A stretch of 64,000 bases of DNA from DAOUAM01 sp034433305 (GTDB taxonomy: Bacteria; Chloroflexota; Dehalococcoidia; Lucifugimonadales; DAOUAM01), in the NCBI GenBank assembly GCA_034433305.1, contig DAOUAM010000039.1, positions 1 through 64,000 on the forward strand. Reading direction: 5' to 3'. Below the pieces are notes generated by a model. The model had not been told where the DNA came from and made no database searches. It was given only the letters and a program-made list of their open reading frames with translations. Positions 34,591 to 41,563 of this stretch are shown here, in pieces; position 1 is the stretch's first letter, and the number at the start of each line of letters is the position of its first letter. The position numbers and the translations under genes are program-made.

Positions 34591-35883
34591 TCAATACTCG
34601 AAGCAACTAAGGCGTCCGAAACCATAGTGGTCTTGGCCGCGGACCCCTGGCAGGCTGCCATAGGCGGATATGGTCCCGCGCCGTGCATTGGTGTTTTCTA
34701 CAAGCTGCGCCGCGCCAATGACCTTCGCCACTGGCGGCAATGGCGGCGCATCGAGGCTTGTCCTGCCGAATCCCGTGCTCACTATGGCCCTGGCTTCTGG
34801 AAGAGGTTCAAGGATCGCCGAACCGCCACCGCGAGGATCGGACTCGGGCGTGATCAGTACAGTCTTTATACCAAGCCGCTCGCAGGCTTGCACCGTTCTG
34901 ATGACCTCCATGAAGTCGTTGCCGCCGGAGTCATAAGTAATGATGGCCCCTTTGGCGCCAAGAAGCTGGGCCGTCTTAGCAGCTTGGAGAGACGTAATGT
35001 CCTTTTCGACCTGAGAGCTCCAACGGGTACGTGTGATTATGCATCCCACAAAATTCGCCTCAACCCCATGGCGCTTGTATAGCTCTCGCACCAGCGGGTT
35101 GTTTACCAGCGTCCAGGATGTGTCCCACTTCGAAGGGTACTCTCCGAAGCTTATCGCTCCATCCAGGAACTCATTGGGGTGCACAATGAACGGAAGCGTA
35201 AGCCTGGTGACTCCGTAGAAGGCCGTGCCAAATGCTGTGAGGGAGTTGGTGTAATGCTGAGGGGAGTGAAGGTTGTGGATAAGGACAACCCTGGGCAGCG
35301 AAGCATCTACCTCGGCTAGCTCAAATACCTCCAGGCTCTCCGGCTCCATGTCTGCTACAGTGGCTGCCAGGTGGTCAGACACCACCAGGGCAGCGCTGTG
35401 AAGCGCATCATTCTGGTGTTCGATGTTAAGGCGCGTGTCCACCTCAAGCGTCAGGCAGATATTGAATAGAGAGCCGTAGGGCGTGAGTTCTGCGCCAGGG
35501 CCGCTCATGTCAATGAAAAAGTCCACCCACGCATCATCGGTGCCCTCGTGTATAAACACGTCGGCTACTTCAACAACTCCCACTCCCGAGAGCCGATGAG
35601 TCCGTCCCTGTCCTACCAGGGAGACTGGTCTGCCGCAGATGCCCGGGTACACCATCCCGTCGCCCCTGACCTTGACCCGGGGCTCGATCACATCACGGAC
35701 GGTGGTGATGCGGACGGACTCTCCTGGAGCGGCGATCGCCAGGTCGGCGCTAATGATGCGAGGGTCGCGCCCGACAGCATCCAGCAATTCCTGCTTGTCT
35801 ATCTCAAGCTTTCGGTGGCTCCACCGTGTCCGCGAACCGAAAGAGACATCTACGACCGGAAAGGAACCAAGCTCAAGACGCAT
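34591..35883 (-). CDS. grdE: Glycine/sarcosine/betaine reductase component B, GrdE-like subunit
   Basis: 430 residues. It matches GrdE along its length: MRLELGSFPVVDVSFGSRT at the start, DGMVYPGICGRP, GVGVVEVADVF, IVHPNEFLDGAI, NNPLVRELYKRHGVEANFVG and IKTVLITPE. Classical GrdE is a proprotein cleaved at an internal Cys that becomes a pyruvoyl group for substrate binding. Here residues ~236-262 around the expected site contain no Cys (DGAISFGEYPSKWDTSW); the nearest, Cys281 in FVGCIIT, is in a different segment. The start is ATG at 35883 with AAGGAGG; it overlaps the grdB end by 11 bp. Confidence 0.87.
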   Translation of the reverse strand: MRLELGSFPVVDVSFGSRTRWSHRKLEIDKQELLDAVGRDPRIISADLAIAAPGESVRITTVRDVIEPRVKVRGDGMVYPGICGRPVSLVGQGRTHRLSGVGVVEVADVFIHEGTDDAWVDFFIDMSGPGAELTPYGSLFNICLTLEVDTRLNIEHQNDALHSAALVVSDHLAATVADMEPESLEVFELAEVDASLPRVVLIHNLHSPQHYTNSLTAFGTAFYGVTRLTLPFIVHPNEFLDGAISFGEYPSKWDTSWTLVNNPLVRELYKRHGVEANFVGCIITRTRWSSQVEKDITSLQAAKTAQLLGAKGAIITYDSGGNDFMEVIRTVQACERLGIKTVLITPESDPRGGGSAILEPLPEARAIVSTGFGRTSLDAPPLPPVAKVIGAAQLVENTNARRGTISAYGSLPGVRGQDHYGFGRLSCFEY

Positions 35884-37219
35884 GGACAACCTCCTTGCGC
35901 TGCAACTCAAGCGGGTCAAAGAGGGTTGGCCTGTCTACGGCTGTCTGAAGCGCTGTCAGCGCTGTCCTCACTATCAAGCGGGTATATTCTCTGTCCTTTT
36001 CTGGTCCCAGGGCTGGATTACCACACACATGTTCGATGCGGGAACCTCGAATAACCCTTGGCGCTCCTGTAGTTAGAGCGAGCGTATATAGTGCAGATAT
36101 GTCAGCTACAGGGATGCCTACGCGCTCAATCTCCTTGGCTATCGTTGCACCGCAACGGTTGCAGCTTCCTCAGGTGGCTACCAGTATGCAGCCCACGACT
36201 CCCGCCTTCTTCAACTCTTCGGCCATCCCGGTACCAATATTTTCAGCATCGGCGACTGCCGTGCCGACGCCCGAGGTAGTCAAGAACCATGGGTAAAGGC
36301 GCTTGAATACTCTCTGCTGCTCCAGTTCGCGCATCACAGGTAGAGGGAGGATATAGTTGGGGTTCTGGTTGACGATGTTGGTGTAAAAGCCTCGGTGTAC
36401 ACTCTCCCACTGGTCACCAGTCAGCTCAGCCAAGTTCTCGATATTGTAACGCAGGAATTCCTTGGCGCCGCCACGAACTAGCCTATCGGGGTTGCCCTTG
36501 GGCACAAGGCCGCCAGTGGTGATAAGGGCCAGGGTGGCATGCTCCAGGTCTTGAATCGGCGGGGCCGGAGTCACAAGCTCAGGCATTTGAATGGGCACTT
36601 CTGTGTTGAATGGCCTGCCGGTGAGTCGCGCCATAAGCATATCCGCTGCTCTAACGGCCGCGGGCTTTTCCCTGAAACCAGGCCGCCGAATCCCTCTGGG
36701 CATGTATCCCTCGACCTCCGCCGGCCCCAACTCTTCACGACGTCCTAGCTTCACGGCCAGCCTTACCATAGACTGCAAGACTGACTGCATGGTGGCAGGA
36801 TTTTCATCGGTTGGAACGATGTAAATTTGCTTACCGTACTGCACTACCCCAGCATTTTCATGGTACATGGCCGTGATAGCGGGGATGCCCATCTCCTGGG
36901 CCACTTTGCATACCTCACCACAGGCAAGGCCGTACCGCCCAGCATTAAACGCAGGACCCGCAACTACCACGTCGGGCTTATACTGGCCCAAGGCTTCCTT
37001 GACTGCCGCCGTAGCCTGTGGCCTGTCTTCGTTGAAATAGTTGTCTCCACAGATGATAGTTGAGACCACAATTCCTTGGTTGTCCAATATCTGTTGAAGG
37101 GCGCGACCCGGCCCCACGACACCCTCTTTAACCTGTAACGGCAAATTTGCCCTTTCTTCTCCACCCATGCCTCCAAAGAACTGGTTCAGGTAATGGACAA
37201 CACGAAGCAATTCAGCCAT
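35873..37219 (-). CDS. grdB: Glycine/sarcosine/betaine reductase selenoprotein B (GrdB-like), UGA-encoded Sec
   Basis: 448 residues with Sec350 encoded by TGA at 36172-36170. The N-terminus VHYLNQFFGGMGGEE is the GrdB signature; VAGPAFNAGRYG and VGTAVADAENIGTG follow. The redox site is U350-GSC-NRC-GATIAKEIERVG (U-x2-C-x2-C), the same as UGTCTRCGA in clostridial GrdB, where Sec is also at about 350. After the UGA, reading continues 98 codons through GNPALGPEKDREYTRLIV to the stop at 35873. The family reductively cleaves C-N bonds of glycine, betaine or sarcosine. AAGGAG precedes the ATG. Component A (grdA) and protein C genes are absent here. Confidence 0.9.
36143..36172 (-). promoter_or_regulatory. 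SECIS-like hairpin after grdB UGA
   Basis: 12 bases after the UGA, CGTTGC pairs perfectly with GCAACG around a GGT loop (36157-36143). This closely mirrors the Escherichia coli fdhF SECIS, where a hairpin with a GU-containing loop begins 11 bases after UGA. It supports Sec insertion by SelB. Confidence 0.75.
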
Positions 37220-37646
37220 ATGTTATCTCCTTACCTCACCCTGGCGCCCTCGGGACCATGAAAAGCCAACAACTGCTCGTCCGGCGCATTCTGGCAGTAT
37301 ATACTGGGATCGAGCGCGAAGAGCTGACTCTTAGTGCAGTGTAAGACTACGTCTTGGTTTGGTGCGATTCAAGTGAGTCTCACTACCGAAGTGAACAGCC
37401 GTCTTGTAGTTTGACTACAGGCTGAGCGTTGGGACAATCTCCAGCCAGGAAGGGAGTTGATAGCAACCTGGAGCACGGTACCCATCAAGCGGCTATCATA
37501 ATGGCTCATGGAAGATAAGGCTTGAACTCGTCCTGGCCCAGTCCGATGGGGTGAAGAAGCCGTGCAGGATTTGACAGACCAGACAGGGTTGCAGGTGGCG
37601 CATGACCATGCACCCCTGCTAAGTCCGACAGCATAGCGCCAGGCAG
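37220..37646. other. 427-bp upstream region of grdBE unit with palindromes
   Basis: No gene seen. It holds a perfect 12-bp palindrome CAGTATATACTG (37295-37306) 76 bp before grdB, and further short palindromes, GTGAGTCTCAC and TGTAGT-TTG-ACTACA, between 37370 and 37440. They are candidate operators for the regulator at 31228. No consensus promoter stands out, though the 12-bp palindrome contains TATACT on the minus strand. Confidence 0.5.
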
Positions 37647-38483
37647 TCACAGACCCAGCAATGCAGAGGCATTACCCTTCAGTACCAGTCCCCTATCCGA
37701 TGGCGAAAGCTGGGACTGCTCAAGCTGCCTGGCCAGCCGCCTGGCCCGCAGCAGGGGGAAGTCGCTGGCCAGCAGTACCCTGTCGGCGCCCACCAGGCCG
37801 GCCACCGCCTGGAAGACCTGGGGCGTGTAGAGGAAAGGCGAGGCGGCCGTGTCGAAGTACACGTTGCGCAGGGCTTCGGCCACCTCGGGCATGAGGGCGT
37901 AGAAGGGCAGGCCACCGCCCCAGTGGGCGCAGACCAGGGTGACGTCGGGGAAGCCCTGGATGAAGCGCCACAGCACCTCAGGCCGGGTCTTGCCCTTGCC
38001 GGGGTACAGGTGGCCCACTGGCTCCGAGGAGTGGGTGGTGACGATGAGCTTGTGTCGCCGGGCCACCTCCATCAGTGGCCCCATGGCCGCCGCGTCGCCC
38101 AGGTCGTAGCCCTGGGTGTCGGGGTGTAGCTCGCCGATGCCTCTCAGGCCGGCCAGGGCGCAGCGCTCGGCCTCCTGGGCGGCCTTCTCGCCCCAGGCAG
38201 GGTTGACGCCAGCGAAGCCCACCAGCCGGCCCGTGTGCCGGTGCACCGCCTCGATGATGTAGTCGTTGGCCTCCCGCGCCAGGCCAATGTCGGTCCAGCC
38301 GATGCCCATGACGACGGCTACTTCCACGCCGTCCTCATCCATGGCCCGCAGCAGGTCCTCGGCGGTGGCCAGCTTCGCCCTGGGGCTGGCGTACAGCTCG
38401 CCGAAGGTGGCGTCGCGCTCCAGGTAGCGCCGGTGCTGCTCCGGGGTCCACGGCGGGAAGACGTGGGTGTGGAAGTCTATCAT
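37647..38483 (-). CDS. Amidohydrolase-2 family TIM-barrel hydrolase/decarboxylase
   Basis: 278 residues. N-terminal MIDFHTHVFPPW gives the HxH metal motif; further metal or catalytic residues are in VTTHSSEP, VCAHWGGGLPF and LLASDFPLLRA. The family includes ACMSD-like decarboxylases and lactone hydrolases, and the substrate is not evident. The C-terminus DRGLVLKGNASALLGL is typical. It lies upstream of the grd unit on the same strand, but the 427-bp gap and the GC shift argue against one operon. Confidence 0.85.
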   Translation of the reverse strand: MIDFHTHVFPPWTPEQHRRYLERDATFGELYASPRAKLATAEDLLRAMDEDGVEVAVVMGIGWTDIGLAREANDYIIEAVHRHTGRLVGFAGVNPAWGEKAAQEAERCALAGLRGIGELHPDTQGYDLGDAAAMGPLMEVARRHKLIVTTHSSEPVGHLYPGKGKTRPEVLWRFIQGFPDVTLVCAHWGGGLPFYALMPEVAEALRNVYFDTAASPFLYTPQVFQAVAGLVGADRVLLASDFPLLRARRLARQLEQSQLSPSDRGLVLKGNASALLGL

Positions 38484-38555
38484 GACAGCCCTGGAGCGGC
38501 CGCCGCTTCACTCAGCATGTGCCGATGGAGCGGCAGCCAGTATGAAGGGACATGA

Positions 38556-38696
38556 CTAATAATACATCCAGTCCAGGATGGCCCGCACGGCGTAGGCTAT
38601 CACGATGCCATTGAGCACCGCCAGGGTGACGACCTTGACCATAAGCTCGGCGAAGGCCGAGCCGGTGCGCTTGATGGTAGAAACTGCAGCCTTCAC
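38556..38696 (-). CDS. Small single-pass membrane protein, 46 residues
   Basis: Start GTG at 38696 with GGGAGGTAG as ribosome-binding site at ideal distance; stop TAG at 38558-38556. The sequence has a basic N-terminus (KAAVSTIKRTGSAF) and a hydrophobic helix (LMVKVVTLAVLNGIVIAYAV) ending in RAILDWMYY. It is not recognised as a known family; the shape resembles small membrane or SecE-like proteins, but SecE-specific features are not certain. It stands alone between the amidohydrolase and SDR genes. Confidence 0.65.
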   Translation of the reverse strand: MKAAVSTIKRTGSAFAELMVKVVTLAVLNGIVIAYAVRAILDWMYY

Positions 38697-38929
38697 AGCA
38701 ACTACCTCCCGTGGTGTCCCAGAATGCCTTCGCCATAGAGACGTACAAAGTCCACGAAAAGTTACACTTTTCAGGCTGCCTCGCTTGAGAGAGACAGGGT
38801 ACTCAGGGCAAGGGGCAGGAGTGAGTGAGCGAGGTCCATCTATAGAAACGCTCGTGGAGGCAAATTGTCAGCATGGCGAAAGGCCGGGAAAGGCCCTGCC
38901 TACCATTTCCTCTGGTCTTGCCGACGGGG

Positions 38930-39700
38930 CTACTGCGCCGTGACGCCGCCGTCTATGACCAGCTCGGCGCCGGTGACGTAGGCGGACTCGTCGGAGGCCA
39001 GGTAGAGGATGCCGTTGGCGATCTCCTCCGCCGTGGCGACTCGCCCCATGGGGACCTTGGCCACCCGCCAGGCTAGCTGCTGCGGGTCGGAGAAGGGCCG
39101 GCGGGTCAGCGGCGTCATGGCGTAGCCCGGATGCACCGAGTTGACGCGGATGTTGTCCCGCGCGTACTGGATGGCGGCGGACTTGGTGAACAGGCGTATG
39201 GCGCCCTTGGCGGCGTGGTAGGCCGTGGAGGTCGGGCTGCCGATGAGGCCATTGATGGACGAGATGTTGATGATGGAGCCGCCGCCAGTCCTGCGCATGG
39301 CCGGGATGGCGTGTTTGGTGCCCAGGAAGACGCCCTTGGCGTGGACGTCCATCTGGCCGTCCCATATCTCGGGTGTAGTGTCCTCCACAGTGTAGGGCGC
39401 GCCGGTGCCAGCGTTGTTGACCAGGATGTCCAGCCGGCCGAAGGTGGCCATAGCAGTCTCGACTGCCTTTACCCAGTCCTCCTCTCTGGTCACGTCCAGG
39501 CGGACGAAGATGGCCTCGCCGCCGCTCTCCCGTATCTGGGCGGCGGTCTTCTGGCCCAGTGGCTCGTTGATGTCGCCCAGGATGACCCTAGCGCCCTCGC
39601 GCACGAAGAGCCAGGCAGTCGCGCCGCCGAAGCCCATAAGCTCGCCCTTGACGCCCGTGGCCGCGCCGCTGATGAGGGCCACCTTGCCTGCAAGCCGCAT
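38930..39700 (-). CDS. SDR family oxidoreductase with enlarged cofactor loop
   Basis: 256 residues. Catalytic elements are present: LVNNAGTG, Ser in IINISSING, YHAAK (Tyr-x3-Lys), and C-terminal YVTGAELVIDGG. The glycine-rich cofactor loop is unusual: SGAATG-VKGELM-GFGGATA, about six residues longer than the usual TGxxxGIG. DIN after the second strand favours NAD. The ATG at 39700 has AAAGGAGGTG upstream. The SelA-like gene starts divergently 175 bp away and may be functionally linked. Confidence 0.88.
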   Translation of the reverse strand: MRLAGKVALISGAATGVKGELMGFGGATAWLFVREGARVILGDINEPLGQKTAAQIRESGGEAIFVRLDVTREEDWVKAVETAMATFGRLDILVNNAGTGAPYTVEDTTPEIWDGQMDVHAKGVFLGTKHAIPAMRRTGGGSIINISSINGLIGSPTSTAYHAAKGAIRLFTKSAAIQYARDNIRVNSVHPGYAMTPLTRRPFSDPQQLAWRVAKVPMGRVATAEEIANGILYLASDESAYVTGAELVIDGGVTAQ

Positions 39701-39875
39701 GGCGCACCTCCTTTGTCGGTGTGGCACAAATTATAGCACCGGCAATCAGCCAGTGGCTGTCAGCAATCGGCCCGAGGGCTGGAACAGGCCAGAGCAGGGC
39801 GCAGCTATTGCAGGACAGGATGCCAGCAGCATAGAATAGCCAGCAAAGTTGCAGGAGAAGCATAAGGAGTGGCAA

Positions 39876-41006
39876 ATGAGCGGACTGAGTCGTCTGTACG
39901 ATGAGCTGGGAGTAAGGCCGGTCCTCAACGCCCAGGGCAACCGGACCCTGCTGGGCGGCGGTACCCCCTCGGCCAGCGTCAAGGCGCTTATGGACGAGGC
40001 GGAGGAGTACTATGCCGACATGGGTGAGCTGGCCGACCGGGTAGGCGAGAAGATAGCCGACATGCTGGGCGTCGAGGCGGCGCTGGTGACCTCCGGGTGC
40101 GCCGCGGCGCTGTCCTTCGCCGCCGCAGCCTGCATGACCGGCGATGACCTGGAGAGGATCGAGCGCATCCCCGACACCACGGGCATGCCCAACGAGGTCA
40201 TAATCCAGCGCCAGCTAAGGGTCGCCTACGACCGGTGCATGACCATCCCCGGCGGCAAGCTGGTGGAGGTCGGCGACGAGGACGGCACCCGGCCCGAGGA
40301 CATCGAGGAAGCCATCGGCCCCAGGACGGCGGCCATCCACTACCTGGCGCCGGGCAACCGGCCGGGCGCGCTGCCCCTGGAGGAGGTCATCCGCATCGGC
40401 CACGCCCATAATATCCCCATCATCGTGGACGCCGCAGGCCAGGTGTACCCCACGGAGAACCTGAGCAAGTACGTGAAGATGGGCGCCGACCTGGTGGCCT
40501 ACGGGGCCAAGTACTTCGGTGCCGTCAACTCCAGCGGTGTGCTCACCGGCCGCAGGGACCTGGTACGCGTGGCCCGCAAGCACAGCTTTATCGGCTTCGA
40601 GGCCGAAAAGATACGCTCCTTCGGCAGGCCGATGAAGGTAGACCGGCAGGAGATCATCGCGGTGTACGCTGCCCTGCGGGAGTGGCTGACCATGAACCAC
40701 GAGGACCGCTTCGCCGCCTATGAGCCGCGCATCAACTCCCTGCGCCAGTCGCTGCGGGGTATCCCCGGCATCCAGCTACGGGACTTTCCCGACCAGGGCC
40801 CCGCCGATGGCCTGCGTATCACCGTGGACCCGGTGAAGACAGGCAAGACTGCTGCCCAGGTGGTGGAGGAGTTGCGCCGGGGCAACCCCAGCATCTGGGT
40901 GCGCGAGGATGTGGAGAACAACTCCTTCGCCGTGAGGATGCCTACTCTGAAGGAGGGCGGCGAAAAGACCATCGCCGAGAGGCTGCGGCAGGTGCTGAAG
41001 TCCTGA
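39876..41006 (+). CDS. SelA-like PLP-dependent enzyme (aminotransferase/ammonia-lyase type)
   Basis: 376 residues. The PLP Lys is probably K212 in YGAKYFGAVNSSGV, with the Asp in IIVDAAGQVYP (D185). The N-terminus GVRPVLNAQGNRTLLGGG resembles the SelA/D-glucosaminate-6-phosphate ammonia-lyase branch. It lacks the ~80-residue N-terminal domain of true selenocysteine synthase and is shorter, so a catabolic lyase or racemase role is more likely than tRNA-Sec modification. The ATG at 39876 has AAGGAG. It is divergent from an SDR gene. Confidence 0.8.
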   Translation: MSGLSRLYDELGVRPVLNAQGNRTLLGGGTPSASVKALMDEAEEYYADMGELADRVGEKIADMLGVEAALVTSGCAAALSFAAAACMTGDDLERIERIPDTTGMPNEVIIQRQLRVAYDRCMTIPGGKLVEVGDEDGTRPEDIEEAIGPRTAAIHYLAPGNRPGALPLEEVIRIGHAHNIPIIVDAAGQVYPTENLSKYVKMGADLVAYGAKYFGAVNSSGVLTGRRDLVRVARKHSFIGFEAEKIRSFGRPMKVDRQEIIAVYAALREWLTMNHEDRFAAYEPRINSLRQSLRGIPGIQLRDFPDQGPADGLRITVDPVKTGKTAAQVVEELRRGNPSIWVREDVENNSFAVRMPTLKEGGEKTIAERLRQVLKS

Positions 41007-41105
41007 CCCGCCAGCCACCACGTGCATGGCTATCCGCCTCATGGGCTGGCAACCCGGGAGGGCAGTCCAGAGCGGCACAGACATCCCCGTGTGGGGGCTG
41101 CTTAC

Positions 41106-41304
41106 TACACGACAGTTTTTGAAAATGGAGCGGACAGTAGTGCAGGCACTGCCAGACCTCACCCCCAGGCTGTAAGGGCAATATGTCGGTCAGTCTATGG
41201 CCTCCTCTCCACTCTTCGACAAGCTCAGAGCAGGCTGAGAGGGGGCTACGGGGGTGAGGTCTGGCGGCGCTGTCCGACACCTCCCTCTGAAAGAGTGCCG
41301 TTTA
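41106..41304. mobile_element. MITE-like element, about 199 bp, with long terminal inverted repeats
   Basis: The inner arms CCAGACCTCACCCCC (41152-41166) and GGGGGTGAGGTCTGG (41250-41264) are perfect 15-bp complements. Outside them the ends remain complementary (CGGACAG/CTGTCCG, then ACGACAG-T-rich against its counterpart to 41304) with one ~9-base length difference, giving ends of about 50 bp. The interior holds TTCGACAAGCTCAGAGCAGG, a common REP-like motif. It has no coding capacity. Confidence 0.65.
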
Positions 41305-41501
41305 GCAAGCCCCTCTACCGGGCAAGGTCAGGGCCTGCCCGGGAGACGGGGATGAAGCCCAGGGAAAAGGTTCCGTCTTTGCGAACTGCCGTTTAACCTC
41401 AGGTTATGGCCCAGCCCGCTGATGTCCATGTCCTGGTGCAACTGGGAGCATTGAAAGTAATTCAAGATGGTTTAGTATAATAGCGTTCTGGCGACGAAAT
41501 C

Positions 41502-41530
41502 TTGAATGACTGGTGCCAGAGGCTTATAAT
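41502..41530 (+). promoter_or_regulatory. Promoter of the STAND/SARP regulator gene
   Basis: TTGAAT (41502-41507), 17-bp spacer, TATAAT (41525-41530). A second pair, TTGAAA at 41451-41456 and TATAAT at 41476-41481, has a 19-bp spacer. The first makes a GTG at 41513 an unlikely start and favours GTG at 41564. Confidence 0.65.
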
Positions 41531-41563
41531 GGGCCTTGTTCACAGAAAGCTAGGGCCCGCTTA

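Noticed and set aside
34591..35883. Cys281 of the GrdE-like protein as the pyruvoyl precursor
   Set aside because: It lies in the FVGCIIT strand, beyond the NNPLVREL segment that follows the expected cleavage region; kept as an open point for alignment.
36170..36172. The TGA in grdB as a true stop (truncated gene or pseudogene)
   Set aside because: Downstream codons give the conserved GrdB C-terminus in the same frame, the UGA is at the known Sec site and a SECIS-like hairpin follows.
38556..38696. Calling the 46-residue protein SecE
   Set aside because: Size and one helix fit, but no nusG or rplK genes are adjacent and the SecE signature is not certain.
39876..41006. Naming this gene selA as proof of Sec synthesis
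   Set aside because: It lacks the N-terminal domain and the length of selenocysteine synthase; related PLP lyases fit better.
41513..41563. Upstream GTG start (17 residues longer) for the STAND/SARP regulator
   Set aside because: It lies between the -35 and -10 of the best promoter; the next in-frame GTG at 41564 is downstream of the expected transcript start.
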